Source: Brevipalpus yothersi (lineage: Eukaryota > Arthropoda > Arachnida > Trombidiformes > Tenuipalpidae). Taken from it: a DNA stretch of 64,000 nt. Positions within the stretch are counted from its first letter, which is position 1. Each line of letters opens with the position of its first letter. The stretch lies in the NCBI GenBank assembly GCA_003956705.1, contig QZCP01000134.1, positions 44,562 to 108,561 on the forward strand, read 5' to 3'. This document shows, in pieces, positions 1 through 11,700 of this stretch. The position numbers and the translations under genes are program-made. Under the pieces are notes generated by a model that saw only the letters and a program-made list of their open reading frames with translations, had not been told where the DNA came from and searched no databases.

Positions 1-391
1 TGGAAGAACGAATACAATATATATTCAGATAAGTTGATGAGTTGATGAGGAGATTGATCAGATGTTGATGAAATATGAGGATAAAGTTGATTAAGGTTGG
101 TTACCTCAATGTGATATATGAGCGCGAGCTCATATTGCTTACGATGCTCATGCTGATTGGATGAAGGAAGAGAGAGCAGCAAATCATTTAAGAAGCTCTA
201 ATTTACTGTAGCTGAAATCATATTCCAGTAACGATAATGGCTTCATTATAATAGATATGAATTTTGAGCTTTGAATCTTTCTTTTCCGAAGAAATGAAGA
301 TGAGATCTTTGTGGAAAAAAGTATCATCTATTTACACTATATTGTGTATCATGAGTTAACGATAAGGAACATAATTACACAGTCCAAAAGT
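1..391. other. Gene-free left edge, 3' flank of the RMDN1-like gene
   Basis: I see no coding exon here. It lies immediately downstream of the stop codon of the minus-strand RMDN1-like gene and probably contains its 3' UTR. I found no clear AATAAA on the minus strand in this stretch. Confidence 0.5.
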
Positions 392-1522
392 TTAAAATTT
401 TACACCATGCTTTTGCATGAGTTGCGCTGCCTCATCGACTGCCTGAAAGATGAGAATTGCTTGAATTAGGATCAGAACCATTACCATATGTTGCTTACCT
501 CGACATCGTCCCATTTATTTGAATCTCGGTAACGATTGAAGACATCTTTTAACAAAACTTTTGCCTCTTCTACATCTTTACCAATAGCTAAAAGGGTTTT
601 GGCTATCATGAGTTTGTTTTTTGAATAAAAATTTGGACTTATATCTTCTGCTTTTTTGAACATTTCTAAGGCTGCCTCATAACTGGCATCAGGTAGTTTA
701 CCAAATAATACTTCTGCAAAAAAAGTAGAAATTGTTAAAAACAGAGTGGAACAACAATCAACCAAATGAACTTACTTGCAACATTCCTCTCTACCCATGA
801 AACATTTGCACATGAAAAATTCCATTCACCCAGAAGGTAGTGTGAAGTCGGGTCATTTGGTGAATATTTGATAGCTTTTTCCATGTGATCCTTGAAATTC
901 ATCAGCTGAGATATTCTAGCTTTCAAACCATGAAGACTGGCATATTCATCGAGTAGAATAGCTTTCCACTGTAAAGATAGAAATGATGGATATTTGAATC
1001 ACAAATTTGAGAGAATTTCCTATTAAAACATCAGAATCAAGATCCACTCACTTTATGAGCTGGGCCACATGTCTCATCCATCTCGATAGCCTTGTGAGCC
1101 AAGTCCAAGGCACCAGATATAAGAGCCATATACTCTTTTGAGGCTTTATCAGTACGGTATTTAAGCTGATGATGCTGAGCCCGAGCAATTCGCCACAAAG
1201 CTTCACTGTTTTCAGACCATGATGGTATTGATTTCATTAATTTGATCAGCTCAACAAATTCATTCGTCTCAAACATCTTATCCGCTTGCTCATACAATTT
1301 TTTCAATTCACTTTTAGAATCCGATTTAGCATGAATTCCAAATGACAATGCCAACAGAGGAGTTAGCTTATATTTGATACTAGTTCCATTTGTATTGATT
1401 GCAATTGACTGAAGCATATTAATAGATATTGGAACCTTAAATCCTTTCCTTCTTGCCAGTGAGATCCATCGGCGAAGAAACAATCGAGCGATCATTTTAG
1501 CTTCAAAACCAAAAGGTGCCAT
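392..1522 (-). CDS. RMDN1: Regulator of microtubule dynamics protein 1-like (RMDN/FAM82 family), 4 exons
   Basis: Four exons read in frame with GT-AG introns: 1522-1052, 968-776, 713-499 and 442-392, giving 309 aa, close to the roughly 310 aa usual for RMDN1. The family consists of TPR-like alpha-helical solenoid proteins linked to microtubules and mitochondria. Recognisable blocks are LYEQADKMFETNE, ALWRIARAQ, NFKDHMEKAIKYSPNDP, YLLGEWNFSCANVSWVER and the strongly conserved ISPNFYSKNKLMIAKTLL, which contains a TPR-like repeat. The N terminus is basic and rich in aromatic residues (MAPFGFEAKMIARLF), compatible with a mitochondrial presequence or anchor. I chose ATG 1522; ATG 1495 is an alternative. 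The last exon is only 17 codons including the stop and ends HGVKF. All introns are short (57-84 bp). Family assignment is strong; RMDN1 over RMDN2/3 rests on length and the NFYSKN block. Confidence 0.87.
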
Positions 1523-1639
1523 TCGTTGTCCAAATGATGAAAAATGGTGTTCAAAATAGAAGCTATATAAGCAACAATAGATACAACTAATTAATTTTAC
1601 AAATAGCTTGTTGACATGTCGAACATCACTAATCACAAT

Positions 1640-3926
1640 GGTGTTGATCGTGACTCTCCGTTCTCAAATACTACATCTATGACAGTGACAAAATTGACCA
1701 ATAAATCATACAATATCTCTTACTATTAGCAAACTAAGAGGATAAAAAATTCCACCAATCACAATCAAACAGATATGAATGATAAGAATCAATGAGATGT
1801 GACCAAAGGTTAACACATTATTTCAGATGTCAAATAATGACTATCTATCAAACTATCAAAATTCCAAAGTTTATCTCTACTATGTCCCACTGGGAATATA
1901 AGTCAATGGATTATTCACACTGATCAAAAATTGAAAACTTACAATTCCAGTCAGATAATTGTCATCTATCCAAAATGTATGAACAGAAAGAAAATCATCA
2001 AGTTGAAACGAAACCAATTAATCAAACACACAAATTAAATCACATTCAAGATGATTTTGATCAGCTGGCAAAGTGAAGAGAAAATCAAAATCAAAACAAA
2101 CTGCGCCTGGACAAGTGAAAACAAGTTTTCGGTTTTTTTGAGAGGCAAAATATTATGATTATTGTTATATAAGAGTTAATGTTTATGTTTGATCGTTAAA
2201 TTGTTAATCAATAATCAGTAATATTTCACACTCTTTGATCACAATTATAACTTGGAGTGGAAGGGTTGTCATTAATTTTGATGAATCGAGGTGATATGGC
2301 GCATCGAGAGAGTATGTCAGGAAATGAAATGATTATGTGAAAACCAATACCGGTACTTTGATGGTAAGGTTCAACGTTTTTTCTTCTTGTTCTGTGATTT
2401 TGTGTTGCCAAAATTTTTTCCTTGTCTATGTCTGTGTCATTGAACGCCAAAATTCCAATTTGACTGTTTAAGCATTACTGTTGGATGAACATTCCATTTC
2501 ATCTTGCTCATCGTTCTGATGGTTAACCAGTCTATATCTTGGGAAGATAAGACAAAGAAGCGCGGTTTTTTTTCGCAAGTGGTTGCATCAACATAAACAT
2601 AACTGTTGTTATTGCTGTTGGGAATATTACAATTGTATTTGACTTGGATCGTAGCATAGTAAGAAGTTGAAGTAGAAAATGAATATTTAATATAATATAA
2701 TAACGGAAGTTTTCCAGTAAAGAAGGTACAAAGAGACGTTTTATTATAATTTACTTGATTTATTTGATTTTTATTTACTCAAAGATTCTAGTTTGATTCA
2801 ACAAACTGAATCAAAGTGTAAATATCCGATTCCAAGGATAAGAAGGCAACCGAGAATACTTCTTCTCTCAATTGATCGATATATTAAATTCTACTGGAAC
2901 AACATTGGCCATCGAAAGGGTGAGTATTAATTTCATGATTTTCATGATGTGTCACTTGTTAGCCATGGGTAAATTGTTCGCATCTTCACTCTTGATAATT
3001 GAGTTGTTTTGACGTTCAATCCTGTAGATTTTTAGAAACAATATTTTTGTCTTCACAAAAATTGCAATTCACAATCACTCCCTCAATCAGTTTAGAAAAT
3101 ATCTGATAAATTAATTTGCATTTCCCCAGCATGCATGTTTATGAATTTTAACAGCTCAAAATGATAATTTGTTCATGAAATTTGAGAGCTTGCTGATCAA
3201 TCAAGAGCTACTCCTATTGATGTGATACACAAAATCAAACTGTTGACATCATCTGGAATCATCGGAATGGGAGATTCTATCGTATTGTATTATTTATTTT
3301 CCACTAAAATTAGTGTTTGTGTGTTTGTTTTTCTCATCAATTTGATTCTAAATTGAAAGAGAGAACGAATATACATGTATTCCTCTACGTATTGAAGCTA
3401 TGGTCTCTTTTTCCATGAGCCTTCAGAGGATGTTGCATGATAGTAGATACTGTAGGTGTGATTATTTGTTTTCTCACCCTTCTTATTATCACTCCCAAAA
3501 ACTTCTCTTTATCGATTGAGGGAGTCAAAATTGCGTCACATGGGAGTGAGAAAAGAGAAAGAGAGCTCATCATCCACTTTCTCTCTCTCTCTTCATCCTT
3601 CTCCTCTTCACAGCATCATTCCAGAGGGAGAAAACATTCCTGTCCACATCCTCATCTCTCGACCATCACTTTCGCTCACAAAAACTTGCGCATCACATTG
3701 ATGTTACAAACCCGAAAACATCAGTGAATAATTGTCAGTATTTGAATTGTGAAGATTTGCTTTTTTTCGAGTGTTCTTCTTCTTGCTCAAACTTATACTA
3801 TAAATCATTTGTAGACATTTCGAATTGATTCACTTTCGATGATCACTTGCCTTGGTCAAGTGCTTTAGTTTATCATCTTGCAGTTGCGTCTTCGTTTTTT
3901 CTCACCTGTATCATCAGCTACCCAAA
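1640..3926. other. Intergenic region, no supported gene
   Basis: AT-rich sequence with short low-complexity CT-rich stretches near 3580-3660. The open frames here show no family resemblance and no convincing splice context. It probably holds the upstream regions of the minus-strand RMDN1-like gene and of the plus-strand exon at 3927. Confidence 0.4.
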
Positions 3927-5715
3927 ATGCTTACTTGTTTAAAACTTATCAAAATGAACAGAATGTCATTCGAATTTTTCTCTACTCTGTTGTTCGCAAT
4001 TGTGACTAAATTATTGATGATGAATATTCCAAGTGTCGAGTGTCAAAATGTTTCAGGAGGAGGAGGAAACGGAGGAGGACAAACTACTCAACAAACTGTG
4101 TCTTCTCCTGGTGAGTGACGAAAGTTCAATATGATTTGGGCTCTATTGCTTTCGATGAAGGCATCCATGATATTACCTTTGATCCCAATCATTTTTACAT
4201 CAGGGAACATTTGCTAGTACACTTTACTTCCAGAATTATTCAGTATCATTCGAAATTTGTTGTTGCTATCATCATTCTATTATTATTCTATAATTCTATT
4301 CTGGTCTTGTTGGCTGAATTTCTTTCTTTGTCTCTTGAATCTTTTTCCACTGGGTCCACCTGAAGATTGGATCGATCTTTTCTCATGACCATTGAATAAT
4401 CGACAAACTTGCCATGTTTGCTGACCTCCATGTTATTTTTATTTACAGTTACAGCTTCAGTTTCAAACGAATTTTGATACTTGTCAAAATATTATCACTT
4501 ATAGACACACAAAATGCATGTTCACTTGTTAGAACGTGATCGAATATTGATCATTTGTTGAGAGAAAAAAATGCCAGATAAGCTCAATCACTATGTCTCA
4601 TGTGTTTCATGAATCAACAGTTTTCGCTTTCGACTTTCTGGTTTCTATCAATCTATTCTCTTGATGATTAAATTTTTCTTTCCCATTTCATCTTCTCACA
4701 AGTCCAGGGTATCATGATTAGTGATCATCTCTATGCACTGATTCCTTTCGTTCATGAGTTCCATTAATTTTGTGAGTACTAACTTCTGCTTTAGACATTC
4801 TCAATCATTTTTCTCAACCAAATCTCGGAATATCTGCTATTGACAAGCCAGACTTTCCCATTTATCATGAACACTTCCTATTCTCTTGGCGAAAGATATT
4901 TCAGGAAGGCTGTGAAATTATCGTTTTCAATTCTTTTGGGCATTATTTTTTCTCTTTCATCACCAGCTTATGTGCCCTGATATCAACATATTTGCAAACT
5001 TCTATAAATTTTGGTCTTAATTTATGGCCTAGTAAAAGTTCTATCAGAATAATGGCCGATTTGATTACCATATTACTTGTTGATTAATTTTTGTTGGCTT
5101 AATTGTGTGCTCTGTTGGCTATGATCATTTGATCCTAATTGCGAATGAGCATCTTTCCTGAATTCATTGGAGCAAATTCATCTGGGATCAAGAGTAGTTT
5201 GAAATCTACTTGCTCATTTCTACAACGATCACTTGGATCAATTCTCAGTACGATTAGTAAGCTTGACTTTACGATTCAGATTGAATCAAGTCAATTAATA
5301 GAACAACAAATCCAACAGTCTACCATGATCAGCATTCTGGCAAGCCCAACATTTGGCTCTACCTCATTCTGATGCTTTTATGTCGAAAACATGCTAAAAG
5401 TCTCGACTAATTTAGCAAATAGAGAAGCTTGAAATGCTTTCCTCCGGAAGCTATAGCATCGAATGTCATTATGAATAAATCCATGATAGGATTAGTATGC
5501 AATGATCAAAGTAACGTTGTAGTTGTTTTTTTTCTCTCTCGTTTCTGGGCTGCAAGATCAAATGTTCCTTTCTTAACAGATTATACATCTTCCTTACTTT
5601 TCCTCAGAATTATTTTTCCATCATTTTCGTGTAGCATTATTTCGCAGTTACTTCATCTTTCATCTTTGTCTGAATGATATCAAAAAATCTCACGAATCTT
5701 CGAAATTAGGTCTTT

Positions 5716-5793
<78 letters not shown>

Positions 5794-8700
5794 ATTCAAT
5801 ATTGGTTCCTCAGTATTGTTTGTCCATTTATTGAGCATTCACTCCTTCATGACTATAAAATTGGCTCCATCATCATGTATTCCCTCCAAAAAGCTATTGC
5901 ACCAGCTATTTTCTTTCTTCTTCTCATGTTTGCCCTATTAATCTTGAGGAGAATGATCACTTTCGAGATTCTCATAGCTAAACCATCAGGTCAAAGCAGG
6001 AGAGAGAAATAGGAGAAGAAGATTGCACTGCACTGTATGTGTGTGTGTATATGTGTATCTTTGGGTCAGGGTCAAAAAAGAATGATGTCCCTATTGATAA
6101 CTATATGGAGGAAGTCAATAATGTCTTGAACTTTTGCGGAATCATGTAAAATAATGAAAAGTGAGTGATGATAATTCATATCGAAAGCTCTCATGGGATG
6201 CAAGATGAAAAAATGTGGAGGTAGAAGTATAACAAATGAGTCTAAAGTGGAACTTATGGAGAAAAAAGGGCAATAAAGGTGTAAATCATTCGATCTGTCT
6301 CTTCTCTATCCTTCTATAGTGGGGAAGGAGAAATATCGATCGTAAACATTCCAATCACCTTCAGTTGTATGGCATAGAAAGCTTGTATTCCAGAATTTTG
6401 GGTTGGCACAAAAAACGCATGAGTCTTACTCTTCTAGTATACTAACTGTTGAGGAATTATTCTGAAGAAGGAATGAAAATCGCTTTCGCTGAGGTATTCT
6501 ATTTCAAACGCCTCGTTTAACATGAATAATCATATATAAGTAAGAAGAAGAATCCTGGTTCTTGAGATTCACTTTTTTCTTTCATTTGAGTTACAAAAAG
6601 AGTGGCGGAATGAGAATACCATGAATGAATACAGTGAAAGTTCTAATGATTAAATTTTGTATCTCCTACTCTATGGTCTGATTCATTGTGCACAAATACA
6701 AGTGAATTGTTAAAATTCTAGATAGGATCGAAATCTTAGATTTTCGTTGATAGACTTTTCCTTTGATAATTTTTCTGGTTATTCAAGTAAACACTCAACA
6801 AATGTTTTCAGTAGTTGGATCCAATAACTAATCAGAGTTATTTTTTCTTCTACTCAGAATATTTGTCTCAACTCTCTGGGAACAAAATGCCTCGAGAGAG
6901 TGGAAGGTGTTTTATAATGTGAATTGGGTTTTTAGAAGCTCTATCTAAATCTTCCTTGAGCAGATTTCATCTTTTCAATTTGAACGCCTACCAAAATCAA
7001 ATTTGAAGACTAATTTGATTGATCCTAGGCTCCAGCTTTTACTGTTTACTATTCTTTGTTTGAATTTTTTCTGTGAATTTGATTTCAGTTTTGATAGATG
7101 TACATTCAACCATTTCAATACAACCATATGAGGGTGTGATAATTCGCTTTGAGGATTTTATCGCTTAAAATTAGTTTCTTCAATCATAACTAGAGAAATT
7201 TTTGGGCTGATAGTTCTCTTATTTTTTGGGATTGCTCTTATTTCACTCCAATTTTTGAAACATATGAATGATAAGTGTCCAAATCCTTCATTCAAACTCA
7301 CATTCGCTTCTCTTAGCCTGAGATCTGACTGGAAGTGAAACTTTGATCAAATGACGAATTGCATGGCAAATTGTTTTCGGTTCCGCATTTTTTCATGGAC
7401 CAGATTTGAATTCCCAGATCTTTATAATTCCTTGATTGTTAACTGGACGTTGGCAACAAGAGAAAAGGAATGAGAACTTGTTGCGCGGAATTTCTTCATT
7501 AGTCAATAATGATAGTATGTATCAGACTTTTGGCTCACTGGTGACACAGGAGTGGAAAAATGTATGACCAAGCTTCAGCCATCCATTAGTGGAATGTTTT
7601 CCACCCAATCCAATATTTCTATGACTCAAAATTCCGAGTATCTCGTGATCCGGAAGTTGATGTTGACGGAAGTGAGAGTAGGGAGAGAGAAAAAGATTAA
7701 TGTTCCGCAATGAGTAAAGGCAAGTCCATTCGAGTTGAAATTACACTCAGTCAACATCATGGTCAAAGAAGACATTTTTTTATGGATAAAAGCAAGAGAT
7801 GAAAATTTACCTTGTTTCAGCCTGTTTTCGTAATCTAGTTGAACTTGAAAGTGAAGAAAAACTAAAATTAAAATTGGAATCTTGAGCAACTTTCTCGACT
7901 GCTGATGACTTTTTGATTAGTTTCAACCCAATTGAGCTCAAATTTACTAGATGCATCTGTTATGTATCTTTTTTAGCTCATTCCTCTTATTATCATCTCT
8001 TTGAGAATATTTCAGTTGCTAACGTAAATGACTCTTCGGTTATCGATAATTAATTTAGGTTGATCACTACCTGTTCTTGCGCAGTTGTTGAACATCAATT
8101 GTTAATTAAGTTTCTCAAAAGTAAGGCTCAACTGTTATAAGTAAACAAAGGCTTAATATTTTTCAATGTGTCCAAGTGTAATGCGATCTTTTACCCATGG
8201 CTTAATTTTGGTTCCACATGAATGCATGCTAACATGGACCTCTTACTGACACAAATATCATAACATCATTTTCTTCCACTACATCACCAGATCATCATCA
8301 TTAATGTTTTGCTTTATCTCTCTCTTCATTCGTTCTACTGGAAACAGTTGAAAGTTTGTAGCAATTGAAAAATATTCAGCCATTACGGTCAAAGTTCTCT
8401 CTATTCTTTACTTTGCTTCATCGTACCGAAACATAATAACATTGTGTATTAGTGGATCAGTATTTCAGTATTCCAACGACTCTAAAGCAATCGTCAGTAT
8501 AAACTAATAGAAACTCATCGTACAAGAAGTCAAAATGTCAGGCGAATGTGAATATCTCGGCAAATGGGATGGATTTCGTATGACTTATATCAAAGATACA
8601 GAGCCCACAAAATTTTTACGTCAGTATCATGTTCATGCTCGAGAATATTGGAGGAGTCCAGCAAGTGAGGCTGATCTTCGCAAGGATGTTCTAGCTTATG

Positions 8701-11700
8701 GTAATACTGTGAAGCGACCAAATGATCGCTCTCTGAGTTATGCGATTCATTTAGCAAATGAAGCTTTCAAGCTTCCCCAAAAAGTGAAAATGCTCGCCTT
8801 GAATGATGTGTTCGCCCAAGATGACTTGGGAATATGGGACAAATCTCCTGGCTTGCCGTGGATTAAGAAAAATTTCAAATCTAAGAATGACATTCGAAGA
8901 GATAGTGAAGCCACTAAGCAAGTTATTAACTTTTGGGAAAAAGTTAAGAAAGGACAGGAAAGGCTACCTGATGATACGTGTGCTTTCGTGCGAAGACATA
9001 TTGTAAAACGTGAAAAGATCAAGGTTCGAGCAATCCTAGGCTATCCTGCTACTATAACTTTTGGAGAGGTTGTGTTTGCCCACCAATTGACTCAGACTTA
9101 TTTAGATCTCAGACTCACTGCAGCTGCTTCACCACTTGCTTATGGTTACGAGACACAGTTGGGTGGTGCAATGAGAATATTTCAGGAATGTTATGCTGAT
9201 TGGTACGTAGCAACCGATTTCAAATCATTTGACAAGACAGTTCCAGAGTTTCTGATCGAAGCAGCATTCAACATACTGATGTCCAACATTGACTTTGAGC
9301 ACTATCATGAGAGCGATATTGTTCCAGATGCTCGTGAAATGGTTCTTATGTTCAGGTATCTGGTGAAATACTTTATCTACACACCGATTCGTTTTAGTAA
9401 TGGTGAGAGATATCGAAAGAAAGGAGGCATTGCCAGCGGCTCGATGTTTACCCAATTGGTTGGCTCAATTGTGAATTTCATTCTGATTCATTGGGCTAGT
9501 TTGAGGCAGAAAGGGCGCCCAAGATACATAAAAGTTTTTGGTGACGACTCAATTTGTGGTTATCACTACAAATTTAATCTTGCTACTGCTGACGACCTAT
9601 TTAAGTCGATACGCATGAGCCTTAATTTGGACAAATCTTCGGTCACTAATCACTTGGCTGATGTCAAATTCCTGGGATATAAGATTAACAATGGATTGCC
9701 ATCCCGTGACTTCCAGCAGTGGATGGCTTCTTTGCTCTATCCTGAACGGCCTGATACACATTGGAAATACGTTGCAACGAGAGCCCTCAGTCTCATTTAT
9801 TGTAATGGGGGTATAGACGAGCGATTCGATAAAATATGTCGTACTATAATTCGTAGACATAAATTTGAGATTGTCTTGTCAAAGCATCAGAAAAATCACC
9901 TCAAAATGATCGGCATTGAACCAGAAACTATAACACCAGACCCACCAGAAAGATCTGAACTCATTCGCAATTTGACCCACATCGATATGAATCCAAGAGA
10001 TGATCAAGTGGAAAACTGATGCAAATTGTTCCATGTCAACCTCAGAAAATGTGTGCAACTTGATTTTGATTGTTCTAGTTCAAATTTTCTCATTATTACC
10101 TCTTAATAGACTATATATTCTGATTTCCTTTTCTTCTCAATAGTTCAAAAACAAAGCTATTTAGCAAAGCCTCACAAGTTATGTGAAGGCTACATTTTTC
10201 ACTTTTTGTAACTTTTGAGAATCTCAAACACTCATTTTGCACACAATTTGTCAATATAAAACAAGATGATTCGCTTAAGAATGAGGCTTCTCGTTGTGTG
10301 AGATCATTAATCATCTGATTAGCTGTCTCAGTAATAATTTCCTGTTAGTATAGCATGATTTTGATCATTCTGATTGACTGATTAAGAAAGAAAACTTTTC
10401 TAATGACTCATCTTGAGATGAGATCATACTGAAGGAGACAAAAATTGTATGCGTGAATTAAGTCATTGAATAAACGATTGAGCTATGTTGCATAAGACTC
10501 TGGAAAATTGTGTCTGAACACTTATATCTATCTATAAAGAAATTATTGAAGAGACTCTCATTTCATGCAATCATCATTCAAATTCATCTTTGCGTTGATT
10601 TAACAAAGACTTTTGTTGATGATCGTTTGAATTACCGATCGATGGATGAGGTTCTCTCTCTCTCTTTCAACTCTCTTATATCTCTCAATTAATCATTGAA
10701 GACTTTCTCATCCAGAAGCTGATGAGCAAACGATGTGAAAACGAGACAAAAATGTTTCAAGTAGATGTTCATGAAATAATATCGCATCAAGAGAACACAC
10801 TACGATAGCTAGTAGATGAAGGATGCCGGAATCCTTGTTAAATGTACTGTCACGATTCAATGGAACTTCTTCTCTCTTTCTCTTCCTCTTTCTCTTCAAA
10901 GTGTCTTGAAGCATAAAAGAAAGTGAGTGGTTCATGAGTGGTTGAAAGAGAAATTGTAAGAGCAGAGACATGAAATTTCATTTCTCCACATCAGCACGAA
11001 AATACTAATGAACTTTTGATCAGGAAGACCTAATAGAATCAAACGGGAGATTCTCATGAAAAATGAATGTTGAATGTAGTAACATGGTCCAAGAAGAAAA
11101 AGGTTTTGCCAATTCTCGAAGGATTCAGTTAACTCTGGTGGGTTTCTATCTCCTACATATAACTAATTTATCTAAGAAGGCAGCTATTCCGTTGGTGGAT
11201 ATTCCTTACAAAAATGTGAGAAAAACATGATAAGCTTGATGGGCTCGAATATGAATTGTTCATGATCAGAAAATGATATCAGTTTCACAAGGATTTTTTT
11301 CTCACCAACTTCTGTATAATACTAGTCAGTTGAATGGGACATCTTTACCCAGCAGCAAATTTACATTTTCCTCTCAAGAGCTACGAAAAACAAACCATTT
11401 TTCATGAGATTGTGAGAAAATGTTCTCTTTCAGGAAAGTCTCAGATGAACTCATCTCAATTCTGGTTCCGTATCAAACATCCTCAGGGACAAGAGTTAAG
11501 TAAACTGGCAAAGCAAGAAATTTGATGATCTAATAGAATGAGAATGCTCTGTTTTGCCTAGGCTCAGAATGTGTTGTCGACCAGGTTAATGACAAACGAA
11601 CAATTCCTCGAAATTTATCCAATTCAGTTTTTCATGGTCGTTTGACTAGGAGATCCTCCCTCTTTGTCTCGAATAGACTTCAATTTATCAAAAGTATATA

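Noticed and set aside
2226..2450. 74-codon minus-strand frame between RMDN1-like gene and exon 3927
   Set aside because: No domain, no splice context and no conserved composition; treated as noise.
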